The position numbers were made by a program, and so were the translations under genes. From assembly GCF_023806565.1 (NCBI RefSeq), contig NZ_JAMTDV010000115.1, forward strand, positions 27,541 to 73,433: 45,893 nucleotides of DNA, written 5' to 3'. This stretch comes from Accumulibacter sp. GTDB taxonomy: Bacteria; Pseudomonadota; Gammaproteobacteria; Burkholderiales; Rhodocyclaceae. Positions 9,088-16,972 of the stretch are shown piece after piece (positions within the stretch are counted from its first letter, which is position 1; every line of letters begins with the position of its first letter). The notes below the pieces were generated by a model. The model did not search any database, was not told where the DNA came from, and was given only the letters and a program-made list of their open reading frames with translations.

Positions 9088-9540
9088 ATGAGCCAGATTA
9101 CCCAACTACTACCCATGGAAAACATCCTTCTCGATCTCGAAGCGAGCAGCAAGAAGCGCGTTTTTGAACACGTGGGGTTGCTTTTCGAAAACTATCTTGG
9201 TATCGCCCGCAGTACGGTTTTCGATAGTCTGTTTGCGCGGGAGAAACTCGGATCCACTGGGCTGGGTCAGGGTGTGGCGATTCCGCATGGTCGAATCAGG
9301 GGACTCGCGCAGGCCATGGGCGCCTTCGTGCGCCTTGCCGTTCCGGTGCCCTTCGATTCTCCCGATGGCAAGCCGGTTTCGCTCTTGTTTGTCCTGCTCG
9401 TCCCCGAGGTGGCGACCGAGCAGCACCTGCAGATTCTTTCCGAGCTGGCACAACACTTTTCTGATCGCAAGTGTCGCGAAGCGCTGGCCCAGGCGGCCAG
9501 CCCGAAAGCCATTCGCCAGATTTTCGCTGACGAAGCATGA
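9088..9540 (+). CDS. ptsN: Nitrogen-PTS enzyme IIA (PtsN)
   Basis: PtsN is the terminal phospho-acceptor of the nitrogen phosphotransferase system; its phosphorylation state signals to potassium, nitrogen and phosphate systems rather than moving sugar. The 150-residue EIIA domain has the active-site segment STGLGQGVAIPHGR with the phosphorylated His at about residue 67. It overlaps hprK by four bases (ATGA), placing the PTS protein and the HPr kinase in one transcript, near rpoN as usual. Confidence 0.95.
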   Translation: MSQITQLLPMENILLDLEASSKKRVFEHVGLLFENYLGIARSTVFDSLFAREKLGSTGLGQGVAIPHGRIRGLAQAMGAFVRLAVPVPFDSPDGKPVSLLFVLLVPEVATEQHLQILSELAQHFSDRKCREALAQAASPKAIRQIFADEA

Positions 9541-10481
9541 GCACTTCGCATCAATCCAGTGTGGTGCAGCTTTACGAGGATCATCGTGACAAGCTGAAGC
9601 TGTCCTGGATCATCGCCGTCGGTGTCGACCGACCCATCGAACTCAAGGAACAGGGCTATTTCGGCGCTGACGTCGTTGGTCACCTCAACATGATCCATCC
9701 ACAGCGGCTACAGGTGATCGGCAGGGCGGAGCAAGCCTGGGGCTATCGGGTGACGCCCGAGCGCCTGCGCTCGCAGGTGAAGGAGCTGATGGCCGCTCGT
9801 CCGCCCGCCCTGATCATTGCCGATGATCTGGAAATCCTGCCGGCGATTCGCGACGCTTGTGAGGAGTCGGAGACGCCGCTATTTGTCAGCCCGAAGCCGT
9901 GTTCGGCGGTGATCGAACTCTTGCGATTGTATCTGTCCCGCCGGCTCGCTGGTTCGACCTCGGTGCACGGCGTCTTGATGGACGTTTTCGGCATGGGCGT
10001 CCTGATCACCGGCGATTCGGGCGTTGGCAAGAGCGAATTGGCGCTGGAGCTGATCTCGCGTGGCCATGGCCTGGTTGCTGACGACGTCGTCGAACTGGCC
10101 TGCATTGCACCAACCACCATCGAAGGACGCTGTCCGAGCATGTTGCGCGACTATCTCGAAGTCCGCGGGCTCGGGCTGCTCAACATTCGCACGATTTTCG
10201 GCGAAACGGCATCTCGTCGGAAAATGAAACTCAAGTTGATCGCTCACCTGCAACGGCCGCTAAGTGCCGCCGACGGTCCGCGTCTGCCTCTGGACGCGCA
10301 ATCTCAGGAGATTCTCGGTGTGGCGATTCGCAAGGTGGTCATCCCGGTTGCTGCCGGCAGAAACATCGCCGTTCTCCTGGAAGCCGCAGTCCGCAACAGC
10401 ATCCTGCAGCTGCGCGGCATCGACAGCATGGGGGATTTCATCAACCGCCAGCAACAGGCGCTGCTTGACGACGAACTGTAG
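9537..10481 (+). CDS. hprK: HPr kinase/phosphorylase
   Basis: HprK phosphorylates and dephosphorylates a serine on the phosphocarrier HPr. The protein (314 residues) has an N-terminal domain of about 130 residues, then the kinase domain with Walker A GDSGVGKS at 159-166, the segment GHGLVADDVVE, and the signature LEVRGLGLLNIRTIFGE. Translation is probably coupled to ptsN by the ATGA overlap. The rapZ gene that often follows in betaproteobacteria is not present; a PsiF-like gene follows instead. Confidence 0.95.
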   Translation: MSTSHQSSVVQLYEDHRDKLKLSWIIAVGVDRPIELKEQGYFGADVVGHLNMIHPQRLQVIGRAEQAWGYRVTPERLRSQVKELMAARPPALIIADDLEILPAIRDACEESETPLFVSPKPCSAVIELLRLYLSRRLAGSTSVHGVLMDVFGMGVLITGDSGVGKSELALELISRGHGLVADDVVELACIAPTTIEGRCPSMLRDYLEVRGLGLLNIRTIFGETASRRKMKLKLIAHLQRPLSAADGPRLPLDAQSQEILGVAIRKVVIPVAAGRNIAVLLEAAVRNSILQLRGIDSMGDFINRQQQALLDDEL

Positions 10482-10528
10482 CAGTGGCTTAATCGCCAGA
10501 CCATATCAATCCCCAGGAGAAGATTCCG

Positions 10529-10846
10529 ATGAAAGCTTTTATCGCCTTGGTCGCTCTTGCCATCGCCGCCGGTGGCGCGCTTGCCGCCGATGAAAAGAAG
10601 GAACCCTCGGCCGCCCAGAAGGCGCAGCAGGAAAAGATGGCAGCCTGTAGCGGGCAGGCAACGGAGAAAGGTTTGAAAGGCGATGAGCGCAAACAGTTCA
10701 TGAGTTCGTGCCTCTCTGCGAAGCCCGCAACGGCAACGCAACAGGACAAGATGAAAGCCTGCAATGCCGATGCTGGCAGCAAGCAGCTCAAGGGCGACGA
10801 GCGTAAGAAGTTCATGAGCGAGTGCCTCAAGGCGAGCCCGAGCTGA
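10529..10846 (+). CDS. PsiF repeat family exported protein
   Basis: A 105-residue secreted protein with an N-terminal signal peptide (MKAFIALVALAIAAGGALA, cleavage near residue 19-20) and two PsiF repeats at about 37-62 and 75-100. Each repeat has the pattern K-M-x-A-C then GDER-K-x-F-M-S-x-C-L, so each carries two Cys that could form a disulfide. PsiF is named for phosphate-starvation induction in E. coli and its molecular role is unknown. AGGAG lies upstream of the ATG. No Pho box is obvious in the 47-base gap after hprK, so the name does not prove phosphate control here. Confidence 0.88.
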   Translation: MKAFIALVALAIAAGGALAADEKKEPSAAQKAQQEKMAACSGQATEKGLKGDERKQFMSSCLSAKPATATQQDKMKACNADAGSKQLKGDERKKFMSECLKASPS

Positions 10847-10881
10847 GCGCGTGTTCGCCAGGGGAAATTGCTGCGATCGTC

Positions 10882-11298
10882 TCAGTCGCTCGCCAGCCCG
10901 AGTTCAGACTGCCCGCCGGTACTTGCGGCGGCCTGTCGAAATCCGACGCAGGCCACGTATCCATGACGGTGCCGTTTGAGCAATTGGTGCAGGCGCCGGT
11001 CAGCGTCTTGCCAAGTGGCCGAGAGATCGTTCAGGAAGGCGTTGCAGGCGGCCCACCGCCCTTGCGGCGTGCGCAGGACGACCACCGGGCGACCGCCATC
11101 GACGGTCGCCAGCAGACAAGACGCGCCGCTCTGCGGCCAAGAGGCGGCGACCAGATCCATCGCTTCGCGGCGAGGTACGCACAAAGCGACCAGCGCATCT
11201 ATGGGTGAATCGAGTTCGGTGCGAACAATGGCCGGGAAATAGCCGTGGCCAGGGCGATTGTTGAAAGTGTCGATGGATATTTCCTCTTGCTTCCCCAT
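10882..11298 (-). CDS. Hypothetical protein
   Basis: I do not recognise the 138-residue product. It has no signal peptide or membrane segment. The central part (DALVALCVPRREAMDLVAAS, then SCLLATVDGGRPVVVLRTPQG) looks like ordinary globular protein with alternating hydrophobic residues. It is convergent with psiF and divergent from the ubiH-type gene. A TTGACT / CAGAAT promoter candidate lies upstream, but the ribosome site before the ATG is weak, so the true start may be internal. Confidence 0.5.
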   Translation of the reverse strand: MGKQEEISIDTFNNRPGHGYFPAIVRTELDSPIDALVALCVPRREAMDLVAASWPQSGASCLLATVDGGRPVVVLRTPQGRWAACNAFLNDLSATWQDADRRLHQLLKRHRHGYVACVGFRQAAASTGGQSELGLASD

Positions 11299-11312
11299 TG
11301 CGGCGTTGGTGA

Positions 11313-11342
11313 ATTCTGCGCGATGCGAAATCGTAGAGTCAA
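11313..11342 (-). promoter_or_regulatory. Candidate sigma-70 promoter for the minus-strand hypothetical gene
   Basis: Reading the minus strand, TTGACT (11342-11337) and CAGAAT (11318-11313) are separated by 18 bases. They lie 15-44 bases upstream of the ATG at 11298, in the short divergent gap before the hydroxylase gene. Confidence 0.35.
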
Positions 11343-11378
11343 TCGAGCGAATCGAATCAATTCCCCGACTACCTCCGC

Positions 11379-12548
11379 ATGTCAGCCACTGAGTTCGACA
11401 TACTGATCGTCGGTGGCGGTCTGGCAGGACTGTCTCTGGCCTGTGCGCTGCGTGACACCCGACTCAAGGTTGCTCTGCTCGAACAACGTGCGCCCGTCCG
11501 GGCCGCCGGCTGGGACGCGCGCGTCTATGCGATCTCGCCGGCCAATGCCGATTTTATGCAGGGCATTGGCACCTGGAAGCATCTGGCCGCCGAGCGCATC
11601 GCTCCGATTCGCGCAATGCAGATTCATGGTGACAGTGGCGCCCGACTCGACTTTTCGGCTTACGAGGCGGGGTTCCCGGAGTTGGGCTGGGTTCTTGAAT
11701 CGTCGCTGATGGCCTGCGAGCTGTGGGAAAGCGTCAAGCGGCAGGCCAACGTCTCGCTGTTTTGCCCGGCGACGCCCAAATCCTTGGCGATCGGCCCCGC
11801 CGCCGCGGTTCTTACTCTGGGCGACTTGCGGACCCTGTCCGCCAAACTGCTGGTCGGCGCTGACGGACGCGACTCGTGGGTACGCGAAGCGCTTGGTTGG
11901 CAGGCGATGCAAAAGCCATATGGAGAGATGGGGCTGGTTGCCAATTTCGAATGCGAGCGCCCACATCGCGGAATCGCGCGCCAATGGTTTCGCCGCGACG
12001 GCGTACTTGCCTGGTTGCCGCTGGCGGGCGAGCGCGTTTCGATCGTCTGGTCTACGGCGGACGACCACGCCCGTGCCCTGCTCGCCCTGCCGGCCGGGGA
12101 ACTCTGTGCGCAGGTGGCTGCGGCGGGCGGACACGAGTTGGGCGCCCTCCGCTTGTTGACCCCTGCCGCAGCCTTTCCGCTGCGGTTGGTGCGGGTACCG
12201 CGGACGGCGGGGTCGCGGCTCGCATTGCTTGGCGACGCAGCGCACGGCATTCACCCGCTGTCTGGTCACGGCATCAACCTCGGTTATCAGGACGCCAAGG
12301 TGTTGGCCGGCCTGCTGGCGAACACTCCGGAATGGCAGGACATCGGCAACCCGCGTTTGCTGGCCCGCTATCAGCGCGAACGGCGCGAGGAGACGCTGCT
12401 CATGCAAACCGTGACGCACGCGCTGCACGAACTCTTTCGACAGGAACTCCCTGTGGTCAGAGTCCTGAGAAATCTGGGAATGAACCTGACCAACGCCTTG
12501 CCTGTCCTAAAGAATCAGTTAGTGCGCTACGCCGTCGGCGCGTTCTGA
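11379..12548 (+). CDS. FAD-dependent UbiH/UbiF/VisC-family hydroxylase
   Basis: Members of this flavin monooxygenase family hydroxylate the aromatic ring during ubiquinone synthesis. The 389-residue protein starts with the FAD-binding fingerprint ILIVGGGLAGLSLA (GGGLAG at 12-17), has a central KLLVGADGRDSWVRE motif, and a second FAD motif LLGDAAHGIHPLSGHGINLG. Which ring position it modifies cannot be told from the sequence. dsbC follows after 30 bases. Confidence 0.88.
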   Translation: MSATEFDILIVGGGLAGLSLACALRDTRLKVALLEQRAPVRAAGWDARVYAISPANADFMQGIGTWKHLAAERIAPIRAMQIHGDSGARLDFSAYEAGFPELGWVLESSLMACELWESVKRQANVSLFCPATPKSLAIGPAAAVLTLGDLRTLSAKLLVGADGRDSWVREALGWQAMQKPYGEMGLVANFECERPHRGIARQWFRRDGVLAWLPLAGERVSIVWSTADDHARALLALPAGELCAQVAAAGGHELGALRLLTPAAAFPLRLVRVPRTAGSRLALLGDAAHGIHPLSGHGINLGYQDAKVLAGLLANTPEWQDIGNPRLLARYQRERREETLLMQTVTHALHELFRQELPVVRVLRNLGMNLTNALPVLKNQLVRYAVGAF

Positions 12549-12578
12549 TGCATCTGACCCTCATCCGGAGAATCGCAA

Positions 12579-13286
12579 ATGTATGAAAAACTTGTGCCAC
12601 TCGCGCTCGTTGCGGCTCTGAGCCTGCCCGCATCCGCCGATGAGGCGAGCGTCAAGAAGGCGGTGGAAGGCAAGCTCGAGCGCACCGTGACTAGCGTCAG
12701 CAAGACGCCTTATCTCGGGCTCTACGAGGTCTATGTCGATGGGCAGATCGTATATACCGACGAGAAGGTCACCGCCTTGCTGCTGGGCTCGCTGATTGAC
12801 GGCAAGACAATGAAAAACGTGACCGACGAGCGGATGCAAAAGCTTACCGCGATCAAGTTTTCGGATTTGCCACTGGCGCTGGCGGTGAAACAGGTGCGGG
12901 GCGACGGCAAACGTGTATTCGCGACCTTCGAGGATCCCAATTGCGGATACTGCAAGAAAATGGCCAAGGAAATCGCCAAGCTGGACAACGTGACGATCTA
13001 CACTTTCCTTTATCCGATCCTGTCGCCCGATTCGCTCGAGAAATCCAACCAGATCTGGTGCTCTGGTGACCGCGCGAAGGCCTGGTACGAGTGGATGGTC
13101 GACGGTAAGGCGCCAGGGGGAAAGGGCGACTGCGACACCTCGGCGATCAAGAAGACGATTGAAACCGGGCGCAAGCTGGCGATCAACGGTACGCCGACGG
13201 TCTTCTTCAGCGATGGAGAGCGCATTCCAGGCGCGATCCCGATGGCCAAGATCGAACAGAAACTAGCGCAAACGCAGGGGAAATAG
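12579..13286 (+). CDS. dsbC: Thiol:disulfide interchange protein DsbC
   Basis: DsbC is a periplasmic disulfide isomerase that corrects wrongly paired cysteines. The 235-residue product has a signal peptide (MYEKLVPLALVAALSLPASA), an N-terminal dimerisation domain, and a thioredoxin-fold domain with the active site CGYC at 122-125. A second cysteine pair at about 161 and 185 matches the structural disulfide of DsbC. The cis-Pro loop is NGTPTVFF. A short GTCGCC/GGCGAC stem without a T-run straddles and follows the stop. Confidence 0.93.
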   Translation: MYEKLVPLALVAALSLPASADEASVKKAVEGKLERTVTSVSKTPYLGLYEVYVDGQIVYTDEKVTALLLGSLIDGKTMKNVTDERMQKLTAIKFSDLPLALAVKQVRGDGKRVFATFEDPNCGYCKKMAKEIAKLDNVTIYTFLYPILSPDSLEKSNQIWCSGDRAKAWYEWMVDGKAPGGKGDCDTSAIKKTIETGRKLAINGTPTVFFSDGERIPGAIPMAKIEQKLAQTQGK

Positions 13287-13410
13287 TCGCCCCGGGCGAC
13301 GACAGGAGATCAGCTGCGAGCGAGTCGGAGGAGGCGCCTATCCGCTCCACGCGGCGTTGCGAATGCGGACTCGGCTACCCCCGGCGGAGTCTGATCGCTG
13401 ATATCGAGAA

Positions 13411-14604
13411 TCAGTGCTGCGCGCCCGTCGGGATAATCTGGCGGCCGTAGCTGATCGACAGGGAGCCGAGCAGCGGCTTGCCAGCAAGGTACCGGGCCAG
13501 ATTTTCTTCCGCTTTGCGGACTGCGGCGGAATCTCCGAGGGCGTGCTGGGGCAGGTAGAGTTCGGCCTCGACGCGGCCCCTGAAATAATGCAGGATAACC
13601 CGCTCCGGGTCGGGCAGGCCGGCAAGCAAGGGGCGCAACTGTTGCAGCAACTCGTCGCGGCCTGGCGTGCCGTGGGCATCAATGTCATGGTCCAGATCAT
13701 CCTCGACATCGACATGCACGAGCACGTCGGATACCGACGAATGGCTTTCAAGCACCCGTCGACGCGTCATTTCGGCGATCCGGTGGCCTTCCGAGACGCT
13801 GATCCGGGGATCGACACAGACATGCGCGTCAACCAGCGAACGGTGCGCCATGCGGCGAGTGCGCAGTTCGTGCAGGCTGCTGACGCCCGGGGTGTCGATG
13901 ATCACTTGCCGGATGCTGTCGACCTCCTCCACCGATAGCCCGGTGTCGATCAACTCCTGGACGGCTTCCCATGCGAAGACCACGCCCATGCGAACGATCA
14001 TGAAGCCGACGATGACTGCCGCCACCGAGTCGGCGAAGTTGTAGCCCATCAGGTTGCCGACGATTCCCAGGGCGACTACCAGCGACGACGCGGCGTCGGA
14101 GCGGGCATGCCAGGCGTTGGCGATCAACATCGGCGAGCGCAGGCGCTCGCCGATGTGCAACATGTAGCGAAACAAGCCCTCTTTCGCCACCAGCGCGAGG
14201 ATCGCTGTCCACAGAGCCAGCGGCTCGACCGCCGGCAGGTTATCAAGGTTTTCCAGTTTGACGCCGGCTCCCCAGATGATGCCGGCTCCGGTCGCCGCCA
14301 GAATCGCTCCGAGCGCGAACGATGCCATCGTCTCGACTCGGGCATGACCGTAAGGATGTCTCTCGTCCGCCGGATCCTTGCTGTAGTGCGCGGCAAAGAG
14401 CACCAGGAAATCGCAGATTAGATCGGAGAGAGAATGCAGACCGTCGGCGATCAAACCCTGGGAATGCGCAACGATACCCGCAACCACCTGGCCGATGGTG
14501 AGTCCGATGTTTACCACCACGCTGATCCAGGTGACTCGCTGGGTCATCCCATGCCGCCCGGGATCGTCGAAGGAGACTTCGGGGGCTTCGTTACGGTTGC
14601 TCAT
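13411..14604 (-). CDS. Cation diffusion facilitator family transporter
   Basis: CDF proteins are inner-membrane antiporters exporting divalent metals such as Zn, Mn, Fe or Co. The 397-residue protein has about six transmembrane segments, the metal-site motif DGLHSLSDLICD in helix 2 and HARSDAASS in helix 5 (the H/D-xxx-D pairs), and a cytoplasmic C-terminal domain with HVDVEDDLDHD. The extended C-terminus of about 100 residues suggests the MMT1/MamM-type branch; the metal cannot be assigned. The ATG at 14604 has GGAAGCGAG upstream; a TTG 15 bases earlier is less likely. Confidence 0.92.
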   Translation of the reverse strand: MSNRNEAPEVSFDDPGRHGMTQRVTWISVVVNIGLTIGQVVAGIVAHSQGLIADGLHSLSDLICDFLVLFAAHYSKDPADERHPYGHARVETMASFALGAILAATGAGIIWGAGVKLENLDNLPAVEPLALWTAILALVAKEGLFRYMLHIGERLRSPMLIANAWHARSDAASSLVVALGIVGNLMGYNFADSVAAVIVGFMIVRMGVVFAWEAVQELIDTGLSVEEVDSIRQVIIDTPGVSSLHELRTRRMAHRSLVDAHVCVDPRISVSEGHRIAEMTRRRVLESHSSVSDVLVHVDVEDDLDHDIDAHGTPGRDELLQQLRPLLAGLPDPERVILHYFRGRVEAELYLPQHALGDSAAVRKAEENLARYLAGKPLLGSLSISYGRQIIPTGAQH

Positions 14605-14672
14605 GGCTCGCTTCCGCAAAAAAAACGTCTGATTGCACTCAAAGGCTGCAAGAGACAGGATCGCAAGGCTGG

Positions 14673-14689
14673 ATTAAGGTCACCTTAAT
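14673..14689. promoter_or_regulatory. Operator-like palindrome upstream of the CDF transporter gene
   Basis: ATTAAGGT (14673-14680) and ACCTTAAT (14682-14689) form a perfect inverted repeat around one C. It lies 69 bases upstream of the CDF start in the gap after the CBS-domain gene. The short loop makes an RNA hairpin unlikely, so a dimeric repressor or activator site is the better reading. I do not know the regulator. Confidence 0.5.
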
Positions 14690-14817
14690 TCCCGTTTGCC
14701 TACAGGTCGGCGGAGGATCGAATGCCGCGCACGACGCCGGCCAGCGGCAGCCGTTGTGGAACGGATTCGACGGGCTGCCCCGCGAAGGCGGCCGGAAAGA
14801 CGGCAGTGAGAAAAGCC

Positions 14818-15417
14818 TCAGTGGCTCAGCGAACTCACCACCTGCGAAAAGGTTTGCGCAATTTCCCCCGATTGCGGAAGAAGTCCCAATTCACGCTCGA
14901 TTCTGGCAAGGGAAAAGATTCCGCAGAGCACGTGGTTGTCTTCGTCGTCGTGGTCTACCACCAGACAATAGGGAGTTCCCAGTTCCTTGAGGGTCGCCAC
15001 GACGTTGCCGACCCGTGCCGGCGTCACATCGCGCAAGTGCATGACCTCGACGTCGTCATGCTGGTTGATCATGACATTGCCGACCACCAGCTCGCTCGGC
15101 CGGATGCCCAGCGCATGGGCGACGGCCAGTGGCCGGTGGCCCTTGGTTCCTGCTTCGGTCACGATTCCCTGCAGGCGCCTTTGTTCGTCGGCGATCAGCA
15201 AATAATGCACGCGGCACAGCGCCATGATCTTGTTGGCGTCATCGAGCGAAGCATCGCGCGAAATCGTGACCGGCGTTACGCGCTGGAAATCGGTCATCAC
15301 CGCCAGTGCCGGCGAATTTACGTCGATCGGACGGTGCTCCTGCATCCTGGGCAGGTAACAAGGGACGCCTCTTCTGAGCTTGGTCCGGGGCATTGGCTTG
15401 AAGCGAGAATCCGGCAT
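14818..15417 (-). CDS. CBS-domain pair protein
   Basis: A 199-residue protein with two tandem CBS domains, the first about residues 40-105 (VMTDFQRVTPVTISRDASL, then HYLLIADEQRRLQGIVTEA) and the second about 115-185 (VMINQHDDVEVMHLRDVT, then YCLVVDHDDEDNHVLCGIF). Such stand-alone pairs sense adenine nucleotides or similar ligands. I set the start at the ATG at 15417 because GGAGGAAAC lies upstream; the longer open frame is not CBS-like. The target is unknown; the same-strand CDF gene is next downstream. Confidence 0.88.
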   Translation of the reverse strand: MPDSRFKPMPRTKLRRGVPCYLPRMQEHRPIDVNSPALAVMTDFQRVTPVTISRDASLDDANKIMALCRVHYLLIADEQRRLQGIVTEAGTKGHRPLAVAHALGIRPSELVVGNVMINQHDDVEVMHLRDVTPARVGNVVATLKELGTPYCLVVDHDDEDNHVLCGIFSLARIERELGLLPQSGEIAQTFSQVVSSLSH

Positions 15418-15968
15418 TTTCTGTTTCCTCCAGTGAGCTGTAGCGATGCAAGGATTAGAGCACCGATGCCCGGTTTCTGACAAGCATCGCGTGCTCAGGA
15501 AACCCCGGCAGCGCAGCGGCAAGCATTGCCGCCGCACGGACCTGCGCCTGATGGCCTCATCGCTGTCGATCGGGAACATTGGCGCTCAGCATTCATTTGA
15601 TCAGCAACGCGAATGTCCGCTTGCTGCCGCAATGGCGTGCAATCTGCCCGGTGGCGGTGGCAAAGCGTCGCTCGGCGCAAGCGATCTGTTGGCGGCAAAT
15701 CTTGCCGCTCGACATCCGGATCGTCTTTCCGATTTGCCCCTGACACCGACGGCGACGCGCAGTGTACTGACGCGCTTCGCGCCGAAAGTGCATTTCTACG
15801 GCGCAATCGAGGTCAGTGGGTGCTCACAATCGTGGCCTGAAAATTGCTTCCGACTCTGGGCAGGGCGTTGGGCAACTCGGCGTATGCCCGCTGGCCGGTG
15901 GCGGCGAGCGCTGCCACCATAGGCGAGGCATCGGCTGCCGAGAGTGATGACTACCAGGAAGGAAGCAA
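15418..15968. other. Gene-poor region
   Basis: About 550 bases between the CBS-domain gene and the next plus-strand gene. Several frames are open for 60-160 codons on both strands, but none has a good ribosome site plus convincing protein composition. One plus-strand frame ending at 15840 has a plausible tail (NRGQWVLTIVA) but stops interrupt it upstream. It could hold gene remnants. No RNA gene or repeat was recognised. Confidence 0.45.
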
Positions 15969-16562
15969 ATGATCATAGGCGGCATAATGAGCGCGGTCAG
16001 TTGGGTTTCGCAGCTCGTCCAGGCAAGAAACCCGGACCAGGTGGCGAATGCCGGAGACAGCCCGGATGCCGGCCACACGGTCGGGCCGCCGCCCGGGCCG
16101 GTGATGTCCGAGGCGATAGGCCAGTCCCTTGCGAAAATCGGTGTCGGCAACGCCTCGGGCATATCGACCAGTTCCATTGCTTCCTCCCCGGCGGATCAGG
16201 CGCAGGCGCTGGCCTCGTTTACGCAACACCTGTTGGCGGCGCTGCATGCCCAAAATACCCAGGTATCCGCCACCGACGGCGATAGCGACGGCAGCGATGC
16301 CGCGATCAAGGGAGGTGCACGCCACCAACGTAATCCCGAGGCCGATTTGCAGAGTCTGATCGCGCAGCTTGCGGCGGCTTCCGACGGGTCGGGGTCGAGC
16401 AACGCCGCCAGCCTGAGCGCGCTGCAGCAGAGTTTCCAAAGCCTCGTCGGCGTACTCGGAGCGAGCGCCAACGACGCGACGCTGGCAAATTTCCTGCAGA
16501 CCCTCGCCAGCGGCATGCAGGGAGTGGCGCCGGTTGGCACCGTGGTGAGCGCCAGAGTCTAG
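15969..16562 (+). CDS. Low-complexity Ser/Ala/Gln-rich protein
   Basis: The 197-residue product follows a strong AAGGAAG ribosome site. It has a short hydrophobic start (MIIGGIMSAVSWVSQLV), then low-complexity sequence rich in Ser, Ala, Gly and Gln. The C-terminal 70 residues have a regular helical pattern (LQSLIAQLAAAS, LSALQQSFQSLVGVLGAS, TLANFLQTLASGMQGV). From memory this tail resembles C-termini of secreted EF-hand-like proteins in betaproteobacteria, but no calcium loop is visible here. Function unknown. The stop is followed by the 410-base secA upstream region. Confidence 0.7.
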   Translation: MIIGGIMSAVSWVSQLVQARNPDQVANAGDSPDAGHTVGPPPGPVMSEAIGQSLAKIGVGNASGISTSSIASSPADQAQALASFTQHLLAALHAQNTQVSATDGDSDGSDAAIKGGARHQRNPEADLQSLIAQLAAASDGSGSSNAASLSALQQSFQSLVGVLGASANDATLANFLQTLASGMQGVAPVGTVVSARV

Positions 16563-16791
16563 GCGCCGGCTGGTGCCACCGCGCCAGCGCCAACTTCCAC
16601 TGTGCCCGGAGTTTGCGCCGAGCGGCTGGGCTGACGGCTGGCGGCCCGGAAACGGACCGGTTTGACGTTTGGAGCAAGATCGCTGGCCAGAATCTCGACC
16701 ATCCCCGGTGCCGGGGGCGATCCTGAGGGAAGCAATTCGAGTGCTTTCCTCGACAGATGAATGCGGGGATGGCACGCCGGCGACGGCAGAA

Positions 16792-16820
16792 TTGCGTCGA
16801 TTCAGTCTTGCGGGTAGTAT
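16792..16820 (+). promoter_or_regulatory. Candidate sigma-70 promoter of secA
   Basis: TTGCGT (16792-16797) and TAGTAT (16815-16820) are separated by 17 bases and face secA, about 150 bases upstream of its ATG. Confidence 0.45.
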
Positions 16821-16914
16821 CCGTGCCGCGCGCCGCACGAATTGTACAAGTCCCGTCGTTCCACAAGTTCGGCAGCCCAAACCGAACTGCTTCCCAGCTT
16901 GCACAGCGGAAACG

Positions 16915-16934
16915 ACCCCGCCGCTTGGCGGGGT
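16915..16934 (+). other. Stable hairpin in the secA leader
   Basis: ACCCCGCC (16915-16922) and GGCGGGGT (16927-16934) form an 8-bp perfect stem with the tetraloop GCTT, 38 bases upstream of the secA ATG. No T-run follows, so it is not an ordinary terminator on the plus strand. It may be a structured leader element affecting secA translation. Confidence 0.55.
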
Positions 16935-16972
16935 TCCCATGTCAACTCGAAATTTCCTTTACCGTTCCCAGA

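Larger units (their letters stand above)
16563..16972. other. Intergenic region upstream of secA
   Basis: No convincing gene. Long open frames on the minus strand continue as shadows of the preceding gene. A minus-strand frame of about 80 codons (16801-16559) has fairly natural composition but no good start. In many relatives a minus-strand dciA (DUF721) gene lies just upstream of secA, so a decayed remnant is conceivable, but I could not confirm homology. The region holds a sigma-70-like promoter and a hairpin, listed separately. Confidence 0.45.

Noticed and set aside
13286-13300. GTCGCC/GGCGAC stem at the dsbC stop as a terminator
   Set aside because: Only a 6-bp stem with a 3-base loop and no T-run.
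16559-16801. Minus-strand frame of about 80 codons upstream of secA as a dciA (DUF721) gene
   Set aside because: Position fits, but no convincing match to DciA and no good start codon; kept only as a possible remnant.
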